This document shows positions 29,418-40,106 of a stretch of DNA of 64,000 nucleotides, piece by piece. The first letter of the stretch is position 1. Every line of letters begins with the position of its first letter. A model generated the notes under the pieces. That model was not told the DNA's origin. It saw only the letters and a program-made list of their open reading frames with translations, and did not search any database. Origin of the DNA: Leptotrichia sp. oral taxon 212 (GTDB lineage: Bacteria; Fusobacteriota; Fusobacteriia; Fusobacteriales; Leptotrichiaceae); assembly GCF_001274535.1 (NCBI RefSeq), contig NZ_CP012410.1, positions 1,089,126-1,153,125 of the forward strand, in the 5' to 3' direction. The position numbers and the translations under genes were made by a program.

Positions 29418-32047
29418 TGAGAGACTTATAGTAAAACATAAAAGTGAGAGTGGAATTGTAAATTTTATCTATGATTACCAAAATGAAGTAAGTTTTTTTA
29501 GATTTAATTCAAATGATGAAGTTGAGTTAAAAGATTTTAATGATAATGACAATGAAAAAACTTATACTATAAAAAGATACGAAGATATAAAAAATATAAA
29601 TGGAATAGCATTTGACAATGAAGAAAAAATGAAAGATTTAGAAAATTACATAAAAGAAAAAGTAACTGAAGAGGATAAAAAGAGAATAGTAGAATTAATT
29701 AGAAGTGCAGGGATAGAAGAAATTGAAGATGAAGTGCCTGAGTTAAATTTTTATGATTATACAGAAAACTATTTATTTGGTTATCCAATAATTTCCAAAA
29801 ATTTTTTAGAAGATAAAAATCAAGGGATATGGGCAGGTTTTGGAACAAGAAAATTGAAGTTTGAAGTTAATAATTTAGAAGATATAAAAAATAAACTAGG
29901 AAATGTATCGTTAAGATTTTATAAAATAGATAATGATTCACTCAGTAAGGAAATAGAAACAGAAATTTTAAATAAAAGCTATGAAGAAGATAAATTGATT
30001 GTAGATATGGAACTAGACTCTGATTTATTTATAAATGAATTTTTGGAAAAACAGCAATATGCTAAATTTACAGGTAGTTTAGAAGTGGAACTTATAGAAG
30101 AGAATAGAAATAAGTTAACAATATGTTATCCAGTACAGATAATTTTTCATAATACAAATTTAGGTAAAGAAAAGAATAAAGGAATAATAAAGACTGATAA
30201 AGTTTCAATAGATTTTGGAACATCTTCTACCTGTGTTGCAGTTTCTAATCAAGGAAAAATAGAATTTATAACTTTATCAATGGAGGATATAGATACAGAA
30301 TATAATAAATTTGAAAATCCTACTAATATAATGATTTATAGATGGAAAGATATATATGAAGAATGGAAAAATGAAAATAAAAAATTACCATTATTTTTAA
30401 GAGGGAATAAAAATGATGATTATGAAGGTAAAAAAATAAGCTATGATTCAGGATACACAGTAAAAGAGTTAATAAAAGATGCAACAAAAAGAGAAATGAA
30501 TTCAATTTTAACACAGATAAAACTAATACCTTATGAATTAGAAAAAGATACAACATTAACTTTAACATCTTCAAAAGTAGAAACTAATGATGAAAAAGAA
30601 GTTGTAAAATTAGTTAATGACTATGAAAGACAAAATGATGAAATGTTTGATCCAGTAGCTTTTTATAGTTATTTACTTGGAAGAATTATTAATAATCCAA
30701 GTAATCCTAAAATTTATACAAAATTTTCAGTAACGTATCCAGTTAAATTTAATAATAAATTAAGAGGTAAACTAAAGAAATCTATAGAATATGGTTTAAA
30801 AAGAGCATTACCAATTTCTTTACAAGAATCTGAAGATGAAAAAGGAAGATCAATATTTAATGTGAGTATGGAATTTCCAGAACCAGTAGCATATGTAGGA
30901 GCAATTTGCGGAAATTATTTAAAATTAGAAGATAATCCAGTTGAATATTTTGCTATATATGATTTTGGTGGAGGAACATTAGATTTTTCATTTGGAATAT
31001 TCAGAGAAAATGAAGATGAAGAGTCAGTAATAGAAATTTTAGGAGTCGATGGAAATGAAGAAATTGGAGGAGAAAGATTAATAAATAGAATTTCTTACTG
31101 GGTGTATCAAGAAAATATTGAAATATTAAAAGAAAATAGAATACCTTTTGAAAAATTAAGACAAGAGAAAATATCAGATGAAATGGATGAGAATTTATTA
31201 AATAATTCTGATATTGCAAAATTAAATTTGAAAAAAATAAACGAAGCAATTTCAAGACCTTTTTTGAAGGAAAAGATGATGAAATAAATGAAACAGTAAC
31301 TTTAAGTTTATTTAATGTAGATGGAGGGATGGTAGAAATAACAATCGCAAGTTCAAAAGAAATTATCTATGATAAGTTAAAAGAAATATTAGATTCAAAT
31401 GTGGAACATTTTTATAATGCCTTGGAAGGTGCATTTAAAAATAATTTAGACTATATAAAAAATATAGATAGTTCTATTAACTCATTTGAAGATTTACTTA
31501 ATAAAATTAATATCTTTAAATCGGGAAATGCTGTAAAAAATGGAATTATAAAAGAGATAATTGAAGATAGATTTTCGAATAATAAGATATATTTAGTAGA
31601 TGAAACAGATATCGATTTTGAAAAACGAGAAAAGAAAAAATATGCAATAACTCCTAAAACAGCAGTAGCTTATGGACAAATAAATATTACGAATTTTGAG
31701 TTAGATATAGAAAGAATAAAAAATCTGCATTTTCTTGGAATGTATATAAATTTTTACCTCAAAAAGGTAAGTTAGAACTTGTAATTTCAAGACAGGATAA
31801 AAATAATGAATGGAAATTCTTTTCTAAAATTAAAAATAGTAAAGTAATTGTGTATTTTGCGAGTGATATTAGAGAAGAAAGGGATGGATGCGCATTTGTT
31901 GAATTAGAATTCGATGAAGAAGACAATGGGAAATACTTATATGTAAAATGTTTTGGAGATAATGAAATTGAGTATGTTGTTGAAGATGATAAAACAGAAA
32001 ATATAACAAAAACGAATATTGAAAGAAAAATTTTAAGTAATAATTAG
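29410..32047 (+). pseudogene. Hsp70/DnaK-like ATPase with large N-terminal extension (two frameshifts)
   Basis: Repaired, this gene encodes about 879 residues. After some 260 unassigned residues comes an actin/Hsp70 nucleotide-binding fold: phosphate-1 motif VSIDFGTSSTCVAV (about 264-277) and phosphate-2 motif YDFGGGTLDFSFG (about 514-526). The frame breaks at the T6 run 31260-31265 and the A6 run 31718-31723; one added base in each restores it to the stop at 32047. ATG 29410 has AGGAGG at the right distance. It may act with the nearby coiled-coil proteins and the AAA+ ATPase. Confidence 0.75.
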
Positions 32048-32056
32048 GTGATAAAT

Positions 32057-32826
32057 ATGAGTAAATTACAACAAATATTAGACATTATTTTAAATAGAAA
32101 AAATTCATATTCAGAAAATGAAAAGTTAAAGAAAGAAATTAGTATTTTAAGAGAAAAAAATAAAAATTTAGAAAAAGAAAAAAATGAATTAGAAAAAAAA
32201 TAGTATTTATACAAAAATTTGAAAAAATAAAAAATGATGAAAATAAAGATTCTGAAAAATTCGTTAATTTAAAAAGTCAAATTCAAGATATGAAAGATAG
32301 AAATATCAATTTGGAAAGTGAAAATGAGAAATTAAAATTAGAAAAAGAAACTATAGAAAAAAATGTGACAAAATATATAGAGGTAAATAATTATCTGAAA
32401 AAATACGAAATATTAATTGAAAAATTAGAAAAGTCGGTTTCATTAAACGAATTGAATAGAAAAATAGAATCAGCTAATGAAATTATGAAATTTTTAAAAT
32501 TTATTGAGATTTTTGGAAATGGTGAAGATTTTTTGAGAGATATATATAAAGAATTTAAAGAAAAGAAAATAACAGATAAAATACCATTAACAACAGAGGA
32601 AATTGAACTAATTGATTATATAAATGAATTTTTTAGAGAAAAATACAACTACAATCATGATGTTCTTATGAAAGTGAATGTAAATCAAGATAAATTTGAT
32701 AAATCAATTATGCAAGATATTTTGAAACCGAGTGATTTTAATTTTAAAATCGTAGAAGAATTCTATGTTCCAGGAATAAAAACAAAATCATATAATTTTA
32801 AGTCTATAGTGAAAGGAAGAAAATAA
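32057..32826 (+). pseudogene. Coiled-coil protein with conserved C-terminal domain, copy 1 (frameshift)
   Basis: The frame from ATG 32057 stops after 48 codons at an A8 run (32193-32200). One more A gives a 256-residue protein: an N-terminal coiled coil of about 130 residues and a C-terminal domain of about 110 residues beginning FLKFIEIFGNGEDFL and ending in KGRK. The same C-terminal domain recurs in the next gene. Position after an Hsp70-like gene suggests a GrpE-like exchange or adaptor role, but I see no clear GrpE signature. Confidence 0.6.
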
Positions 32827-32874
32827 TAAATTGATAAAATAATAGAAAATTGAAAATAAAAGGATGTGAATGAT

Positions 32875-33905
32875 ATGTGTAATGAAATAAAAGATGTGGA
32901 GAATAATTTAGAAAATAGAAATAATGAAATTAAAGAAATAGAAGATGTCAAAGAGGGAATTGATGAGAGTATAAAAAAGAAATAGTAATTTTTTTGGAAA
33001 AATTCTTGATTTAATAAATAAGAAAAAAATCAAAGAAAGAAAAAAATTGGAAGAAAGAATAGAAGTTTCAGCAGAAAAAATAGAGAAAAATACAGAAGAA
33101 TTTAAAAACCTAAAGAGATTAATGAGAAAAATATAAAAAAATAGAGAATTTAGAGAATAAAATAATAAATATAGAAGGAATCATGGATAGAAATACGAAG
33201 GAATTTACTGAATTAAAAAATACTAATGAAACATTAAATGAAGTAATAAAGAATTTAAGTCAAATAATAGATGAAAAAATGCAAAACTTAACAGAAAAAA
33301 TAATTTATTGGAAAGTGAAAATAATAAATTATTAAAATTAAAAAATAATTTAGAAAACATAAAAATGAATTAGTAGAAGAATTAAGAGATGCAAATAATA
33401 AAAATCAGGAGCTGAAAAAATAGAAACTGAAAAAGAATCTTTAGAAAATGAGATAAAAAAAATAAAAGAATATTTTTCTTCATACAAAGAGTTAATGAAA
33501 AAAATGGAAGAGACTCAGTCTTTAAAAGAATTAAGTAATTCATATGAATCAGAAGATGAAAATATAAAGATGCTAAAATTTATTCAATTTTTTGGAAATG
33601 GCGAAGAATATCTAAAAACAATATATGCAGAATTTAAAGATAAAAAAATGAATGAAAAGACATCATTAACTTCTCAAGAAATTGAATTCATAAACTTTAC
33701 AAATAAATTTTTTAAAGAGAAATATAGGATGGAAGAAGATGTCTTAACAAATGTCAGGGTAAATGAAGATAAATTTGATAAATTAACTATGCAAGATATT
33801 TTAAAGCCAAGTGATTTTAGTTTTAAAATTGTTGAAGAATTTTATGTTCCAGGAGTCAAAACAAAAAATCTAAATCTTAAAGCAATAGTAAAAGGAAGAA
33901 AATAA
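32875..33905 (+). pseudogene. Coiled-coil protein with conserved C-terminal domain, copy 2 (seven frameshifts)
   Basis: Seven single-base losses (at or near runs 32973-32978, 32989-32995, 33104-33108, 33135-33141, 33295-33300, 33361-33365 and 33415-33420) break a frame that would otherwise encode about 345 residues. Most is a long coiled coil; the C-terminal 110 residues are a close paralogue of the preceding gene, sharing MQDILKPSDF and KIVEEFYVPG. An intact 136-residue stub from ATG 33495 retains that domain. The conserved tail implies a shared binding surface on a common partner. Confidence 0.6.
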
Positions 33906-33906
33906 T

Positions 33907-34506
33907 ATGCCTAAAATTCAAAATTTTTCTAAAGAAGTGTATGTTTTAGGACCAGGAAAAAGATTTGTAATATGGTATCAAGGATGTTTGAAAAACTGTA
34001 GAAATTGTATCAATCAAGATGGAAGAAAATTAGAAGGAGGAATTTTCTATTCAAATAATCAATTATTCGAATTAATTATGAACGAAAAAGAATTAACAGG
34101 TGTAACTTTAAGTGGAGGAGAACCTTTTATACAATTTGATGAAGTATTTGAACTAATAAAAGCAATTAAGGAAAATACAGATTTAGATATAATAATTTAT
34201 ACTGGATACAAATTGAATGAGTTAATTAAAAAATATGGAAATGAATTTTGTGAATATATAGATATTCTAATAGACGGAGAATATATCGAAGAATTAGATC
34301 ATGGAGAAGAATTAAGAGGAAGTAGTAATCAGAAGATACATTTTTTATCTAATAAATATAAAAAGGCAGTACTAAAATTAGAAGAAAGTCAAAAAAGAGA
34401 AATTCAATTTGATATTTTAGGAAATAATGAATTATTTATGATAGGAATACCTCCAAAAGGATTTTATGAGAAATTATTAAAAGAATTAAAGAAGGAGATT
34501 ATATAA
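33907..34506 (+). CDS. NrdG-like radical SAM / 4Fe-4S single-cluster protein
   Basis: This intact 199-residue protein is a minimal radical-SAM enzyme of the NrdG-activase type. It has the cluster motif GCLKNCRNC (Cys27, Cys31, Cys34; CxxxCxxC) and the SAM-binding GGEP at residues 70-73. No class III ribonucleotide reductase gene is near, so it probably modifies a partner within this cluster rather than NrdD. Its start is one base after the upstream stop, and its own stop overlaps the next ATG, showing tight operon coupling. Confidence 0.85.
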   Translation: MPKIQNFSKEVYVLGPGKRFVIWYQGCLKNCRNCINQDGRKLEGGIFYSNNQLFELIMNEKELTGVTLSGGEPFIQFDEVFELIKAIKENTDLDIIIYTGYKLNELIKKYGNEFCEYIDILIDGEYIEELDHGEELRGSSNQKIHFLSNKYKKAVLKLEESQKREIQFDILGNNELFMIGIPPKGFYEKLLKELKKEII

Positions 34507-35959
34507 TGAGTGGAAGAAAAGCTTCAGAAGTAAGTAGTTTACTTAATAGAGCAAATAAAGCCAGAAATGTTTTTGATGAAAACTTAGATAATGAATTAGA
34601 AAAATTTTCAAATAATATAGAGCAATATGAAAAGCAGTATACAGAAAATGAAAGTATAATTTTAATGGAAGTATCTCAAGAGGCACTGAAGGAATTATCA
34701 TATGAAATAGAATTATTAAATAAAGAAAAAGAAAAATTAATGAAAGTGAAAAAAAGAAATTATAGTTCCGAAGAATATAAAAAAATTAAAAAAGATTTAT
34801 ATTTTCAAATCAAAAAAAATGATGATGAATCAAAGAGAATTTTTTCTATTATTAGAGGAAAATCACATTATTGTGATGAAGAATATAGACAAGCGGAAGT
34901 AATTTATAAGAATGCCAAAAAAATAGAAGAAGAAAAAACTAAGTTAGAAATTAAAATAAAAAATGAAAATTCTGAGCTTTTAAGAGATATTAATAAATTA
35001 AAGCAAAATTATTTAAGAAAAAAAGAAATAAATGAAAAAGTAAAAAAATTAAATGAAAAAGCAAAAAAATAGTAGAAGTTAGAAAAGAAGCAAATTCCAT
35101 TAAAGACTATATTTTTTCAAAAATAGAAGAAATAGATTCTAAAATCGCAGAAAAATTTTTAAAAAAGGAATATTTTGAAATAATAAAAATAAAAGAAAGA
35201 ATGAATAATTTATCTAATGAAGAAATTATATCAAATTCTAAAAAGTATGAGAAAGAGCTACTGGATTATACAGATAAATTAGAAATTTTATATAAAGAAT
35301 ATTTGGATAAAAAAAATGAAAGTGAAACAAAATTGCAAGATATAAATAGTAGACTCGCAGAAAAACTTTTATATAAACCTATGGAATATTATAAGAGTGA
35401 ATCTAAAGCTAGCAAAATAGCATTTATGGAATTTTTAAAGGAATTTGGAAATAACGAATATGTTAATGAAATTCAAGAAGAAGTTTCTAGATTAGAAAAA
35501 GCATTAATAAATGAAGAATTTGATTATATTTTATCAAATACCTCTTTAAATACAGTAATAGATAAAGCTATATCTTATTCAAAATTAAAATTTGAACAAC
35601 AAATAAAAACAATAGACGTTACTTTTGGAATAAGAAAAGTTATGAGAAACTTAGGTTATCAAGTTGAAGCTAGAATGATAGATGGAGATATTGATAATGG
35701 GTTTAGAGTTATAGCTAAAATAGGAGACGAAATTATTGACTTTGATAAAGTTGTAACGAATGAAGATGGATCAGTTAATATAGATATAGACCATATAGAA
35801 AGCAGAAAAGGAAATTGTGGAACAACTTGGAAAGAATTACAAGATAAATTTACAGATGAAGGAATTATGATACAGGATATAACAAAAAATAGTAAAAGTG
35901 TATTGTATGATTCTACAAATATACAATCAAATAAAGAAAATGAAAAAATAAAATTATAG
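34506..35959 (+). pseudogene. Long coiled-coil protein with C-terminal domain (frameshift)
   Basis: From ATG 34506 (overlapping the radical-SAM stop) a mostly coiled-coil sequence runs 188 residues to an A7 run at 35063-35069. Adding one A continues it to 35959, about 484 residues in all. The last 120 residues form a predicted alpha/beta domain (GIRKVMRNLGYQVEARMI, then GFRVIAKIGDEIIDF). I do not recognise this domain. The cluster position suggests a structural or substrate-presenting partner of the AAA+ protein. Confidence 0.6.
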
Positions 35960-35971
35960 GAGTTGAAAAAG

Positions 35972-36713
35972 ATGAGTTATAATCCAGATTTAGAGAATTT
36001 ATTAGAAATATTAAAAAAAGAAGATGCAAAAAAGGAAATTTTAGAATCAGAAGATAACATGAATAATTTGTTATATTTTGTAAAAGAAGAACAAATAGAA
36101 GCTTTTTTTAAAGGAATAGCCAGTAATTATGAAGAAAGTAATGAATATAATAAAAAATATGAAAATATAATAAAAAATGTAACTCAATTTTATCCTTTAA
36201 CAGAAAAAATTATAGATAAAATTATAAATCATGCCAAAAATAAAGAATTAGAATATATAGCTAAAGGATATGATATTACTGGAAACTTGATTAAAGGGAT
36301 AACTTTTTTTCTTAGCAACATGAAAAATAAAAAGATAAACAATGCAAGAGTATTGAAGAATTAAATGAAAAAAAGAGAAGTACAATAATGAAAGAAAAGA
36401 ATTAGAAGAAAAAGAAAAAGAAATAAGAGAAAAAGGTGCTGAAAATAAAGAACTTTATAATAAAGTTGAAAAATTAAAAAAAGATGTTAAAGAACTTGAA
36501 AATAGTTATACAGAAGAAGCATTAAGCAATAAAAAAATAGAACTAGAACAAGAAAAAACAAAATTAAATAAGAAGAAAAAGGAAATGGGAGATATACAAA
36601 AAGAAATAGAAAAGATAGCTTTAGAAATAAAAAATATAGAAGATTATAATGATGATGGAGCATTTGAAAACTTTAAAAATTTCACAAAATCTTTAATAAA
36701 AAATGAAGAATAA
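35972..36713 (+). pseudogene. Coiled-coil protein (two frameshifts)
   Basis: ATG 35972 lies 9 nt after AGGAG. The first 130 residues are helical and readable. Single-base losses at A5 36329-36333 and A7 36368-36374 interrupt the frame; repaired, it encodes about 247 residues with a C-terminal coiled coil. I find no family match. It ends 15 nt before the AAA+ gene. Confidence 0.55.
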
Positions 36714-36728
36714 GGAAAGAAGGTCAAA

Positions 36729-39293
36729 ATGATAAAACATAGATTAATTGATCCTTTAAAGAAAGAGTTGGAAAAAGGAAAAAATGTAATCTTCTTTCAT
36801 GGAATGAAAGAAAATGAAAATTATTTTTATGATTATATAAGAGGAATGTTGAATTCAAAAGATACATTTAAAATAGCATCTTTAAGTTCAAAAGAAGAAA
36901 ATATACTATTTTCAAATAAATATATAGATATTAATTCAAAAAGTGTAAATGTTTTTGAAAAGGTAGATAATGAAATTACAGATATAACAGAAGAATTTTT
37001 TAATCAAGAACAACCAGAAGATGATTTTGATGACATTGAAGATGAAGAAAATAAAGGAAATTCAAGAGAATCGAAAGAAATAGAAAATACGGGTTCTTTA
37101 TTTGAGAATAGATTGAAATTAGTAGAAGAAAAAATAAAAGAAAAGAAAGAAAAATATTTTATTTTTATAGATGAATTAGAATGGTTAGCTAATTTATATT
37201 CTTCAAACCCTAAAGATAGTGCTCTTGATTATGTTAAATATATAAAAGATTGGTCGAAAATTAAAGATGTAAAAGTAATAATAAAGATTGCCAATATAGA
37301 TTTAATTAAAGATTTTGATTTTGACTTGGAAAATAATTCAATTTTTATAGGAAATCCTTCAGGAGAAGAAATACAGAGAATGTACTTAAGAAAATTTCTT
37401 TCGCAGACAGAATTAGAAAATCAGAGATTATCACATATTGTTAGTGAATTAAAAGATATTTCATTTGCTGTTTCATCAAGTAATAACACTTTGAAATCTG
37501 CCGATAGAATTTATGACAACATTGTAAAACAGAATTCAAACTATCAAATAGATAAAAAAGATTTTGAAATAGCAACAGAAAAAATAATAGAAGAGAAAGT
37601 AAATTTAGATGATGTAATATTAAATGATAAAACTAAAAATGAAATTTTAGGTGCAGTAGACAACTTTTTAAATGATAAAGAAGGAAAAACTTCACGAAAA
37701 GGACTGATATTAACAGGCCCTCCAGGTACAGGAAAAACATTTTTAGTTAAAGCTATTGCAAATGAAAGAAATTGTTATTTTCTATCTCCATCTTTAGCTG
37801 ATTTAAAAGGAGAGTATGTCGGACATACAAGTGCTAAAGTAAAAAGAATTTTTGAAAAAGCAAGAGCAAATGAACCTGCTATATTATTTATTGATGAAGC
37901 AGATACTATTTTTACAAGTAGAAATGATGCAGGAGGAATTGGATCGGATAGTTTTAATTTAGATATGGTAAATCAATTTTTAGTAGAAATAGATGGGATG
38001 ACAACAGGAAAACAAAAAGTTTTTGTAATTGCCGCTACGAATAGAGTAGAAGCGATTGACTCAGCAATTAAAAGCAGATTGTCAGAAACAATAACTATTG
38101 GGCTACCTGGATTTGAAGAAAGAAAAGAAATTTTTCATAAAAAGTTATTGAAATATAATTTTTCATTCAGAGAAAAAAGTTTTCAATATGAAATCTGTAA
38201 AAAAACAGAAAATATGTCAGGAAGAGACATAGATAATTTTGTAAAAAAATTATATGAGATAGTAAACAATGAATTTGGAGAAAAAGATTTAAGTTCATTT
38301 GGAGATGATGAAAGAACAAAAAATTTATTTTACAGAATATTAAAAAATCAGGAAAAAGAATTAGCAAATGAACTTATGAGAAAAATACCTGTAGAAATTT
38401 TAGATCCAGAAGAAATAAGAACAAATTTATCTGATATTATAGGATATGAGAAAATAAAAAGAGATATTAATTTAACTTTGAAATATTTAAGCGATACTAA
38501 CGAAGAGAGAAGTAGAAGAAAAAGTTTTGAAATAGAAAATCAATATGGAATATTGTTTTATGGACCTCCAGGAAATGCAAAAACAAAATTAACAGAAGCG
38601 ATTGCTAAAGAGCATAATTTATACTATATGAAAGTTTTAAGTAAAGATTTTGTATCTAATAGAAATGGAAATATTTTAAGTAATATTCAGTTAATATTTA
38701 ATGAAAGTAAAAGATTATCTAAAATGACAAAAGAAAAAAGAGGAGTACTTTTATTTTTTGATGAAGTTGATTCTTTAGCAGGTCCTCAATTAGATTCTGT
38801 TGTAAGAGGAACATTATTGTATTACTTATCTAATGATAAAGATGGAATAAGGGCAGATGATTCAAAGGTTGTATTAATGGCTGCAACGAACGTTATTGAT
38901 GAATTGGATGAGGCAACGATTCGTAAAGGAAGAATAGATAAAAAAATAGAAATGCTAAATCCAACAGAGAAAGATGGTAAAAAAATAATAAGTACTATTT
39001 TTTCTAGAGATAATTATATAGCTAAAGTTGATAACAAAGTAATAAATAGAATATATGAAAAAATTGTAGAAAATAAAAATAAAGATAATAAAAAACAATT
39101 TGAAATTAATAAAAAAATGTTGAAAATAAAAGATGCTGAATATATTAATGAATTACCTTCAGGTTCTGATTTATCTAATACTTGTAAAGAATTAAAAAAT
39201 ATAGCTTTTAATATGAACAGTTTTGAAAATGAAAAAATTGTTATTAATGATTTGGTCATAACTGAAGTATTTGGAGATGAAGATGAAAAATAA
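36729..39293 (+). CDS. Large AAA+ ATPase with two AAA modules (CDC48-like) plus a degenerate third
   Basis: The intact 854-residue protein has two classical AAA modules: Walker A GPPGTGKT at about 330-337 with Walker B LFIDEAD, and Walker A GPPGNAKT at about 612-619 with Walker B LFFDEVD. The second P-loop has Ala where the invariant Gly before Lys is expected. The first 300 residues look like a decayed AAA module (FIFIDELEW at about 143-151, then VIIKIANI) without a P-loop. Such proteins unfold or remodel substrates as hexameric rings. It is the likely motor of the cluster. Confidence 0.88.
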   Translation: MIKHRLIDPLKKELEKGKNVIFFHGMKENENYFYDYIRGMLNSKDTFKIASLSSKEENILFSNKYIDINSKSVNVFEKVDNEITDITEEFFNQEQPEDDFDDIEDEENKGNSRESKEIENTGSLFENRLKLVEEKIKEKKEKYFIFIDELEWLANLYSSNPKDSALDYVKYIKDWSKIKDVKVIIKIANIDLIKDFDFDLENNSIFIGNPSGEEIQRMYLRKFLSQTELENQRLSHIVSELKDISFAVSSSNNTLKSADRIYDNIVKQNSNYQIDKKDFEIATEKIIEEKVNLDDVILNDKTKNEILGAVDNFLNDKEGKTSRKGLILTGPPGTGKTFLVKAIANERNCYFLSPSLADLKGEYVGHTSAKVKRIFEKARANEPAILFIDEADTIFTSRNDAGGIGSDSFNLDMVNQFLVEIDGMTTGKQKVFVIAATNRVEAIDSAIKSRLSETITIGLPGFEERKEIFHKKLLKYNFSFREKSFQYEICKKTENMSGRDIDNFVKKLYEIVNNEFGEKDLSSFGDDERTKNLFYRILKNQEKELANELMRKIPVEILDPEEIRTNLSDIIGYEKIKRDINLTLKYLSDTNEERSRRKSFEIENQYGILFYGPPGNAKTKLTEAIAKEHNLYYMKVLSKDFVSNRNGNILSNIQLIFNESKRLSKMTKEKRGVLLFFDEVDSLAGPQLDSVVRGTLLYYLSNDKDGIRADDSKVVLMAATNVIDELDEATIRKGRIDKKIEMLNPTEKDGKKIISTIFSRDNYIAKVDNKVINRIYEKIVENKNKDNKKQFEINKKMLKIKDAEYINELPSGSDLSNTCKELKNIAFNMNSFENEKIVINDLVITEVFGDEDEK

Positions 39294-39966
39294 TAATATT
39301 TATGAAAATGAGTGGATAAATAGTGGCATAATTCCTGAATATTTTGAAAAACAGGAAAAAAAGAAAAAATATATTTTTTATCTTAAAATATTTTCAATAT
39401 TTTTATTGATATGTATACTGTTGCTTGTATCTATGAATAGTTCAAAACAGAAAAATACTACAATTGTAACTGATACAGGAGAAAAAATTGAAAAGCAGAT
39501 AAAATTAAATAATGGATATGTAAAAAAGGAAAATAAAGATAAGAAATATGATGTTTATGTAGATGAAAAATACAATTTTTATTGTGCTATTCCTAATGAG
39601 TATAAGATAAGTGATTCAGTTGATAATGTAAATAGAGTGGTTTTATCAAATAAGGACTCATCTATATTAATTTTTATAGGTGCTTCAGAAAATAAGTTTG
39701 ATTTAAAAATTGATGATTTAATGGAACAGTATGTATCAACATTAGGCAATAAAGTTGATTATAAAGCACATGGAGATAATTGGTATGCAATTTCTAAAAA
39801 TTATAAAGGTATATCTTACTATAAAAAATCTTTTATAAAAAAAGGACTGATTCTTTGGTTTGAATTTAATATAAAAGATGAGAGTATAAAAACACCGGAG
39901 GATAAAAAGACAATTGCTAATACCATAGAATATATAGAAGATAATTTTAATATTTTAAAAAAATAA
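39283..39966 (+). CDS. Membrane-anchored hypothetical protein
   Basis: The product of about 227 residues has a cytoplasmic N-terminus of about 30 residues, one strongly hydrophobic span (FYLKIFSIFLLICILLLVSM) and an external domain of about 170 residues. That domain (YNFYCAIPNEYKISDSVDN) resembles the PsbP/lipoprotein-like folds of many unknown surface proteins. ATG 39283 is preferred, with GGAGATGA upstream. It overlaps the end of the AAA+ gene by 11 nt, so it belongs to the same operon and may place the system at the membrane. Confidence 0.7.
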   Translation: MKNNNIYENEWINSGIIPEYFEKQEKKKKYIFYLKIFSIFLLICILLLVSMNSSKQKNTTIVTDTGEKIEKQIKLNNGYVKKENKDKKYDVYVDEKYNFYCAIPNEYKISDSVDNVNRVVLSNKDSSILIFIGASENKFDLKIDDLMEQYVSTLGNKVDYKAHGDNWYAISKNYKGISYYKKSFIKKGLILWFEFNIKDESIKTPEDKKTIANTIEYIEDNFNILKK

Positions 39967-39976
39967 TTTTTTAAAA

Positions 39977-40036
39977 GGACACCTCATGTCCATATTCCTC
40001 TGCTATAATAAATCATCAATAGCAGGGGAGTTTTTA
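39977..40036 (+). promoter_or_regulatory. GGACA-N5-TGTCC operator with extended -10 promoter, copy A
   Basis: GGACACCTCATGTCC (39977-39991) is followed by an extended -10 TGCTATAAT at 40001-40009. An inverted repeat TCCTCTGCTAT/ATAGCAGGGGA then surrounds the -10 and ends in T5. An almost identical 60-bp element is found at 41380-41439. It drives the genes at 40107 and 40640 and shares the inverted repeat with the WYL promoter at 25284. Confidence 0.7.
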
Positions 40037-40106
40037 TGTGAAAGATAGTATTGTATTTTACGTAAGCTCCATAAATTGATAAAATAAATTTATAGGAGTG
40101 ATTCAA

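Noticed and set aside
32875-33420. Possible programmed frameshifting in the coiled-coil gene
   Set aside because: Seven shifts in about 450 nt, at different runs and without slippery-site or stimulator structures, cannot be programmed.
33907-34506. Annotation as the anaerobic ribonucleotide reductase activase NrdG proper
   Set aside because: No nrdD is adjacent and the gene is embedded by overlap in an unrelated cluster, so only the enzyme class is supported.
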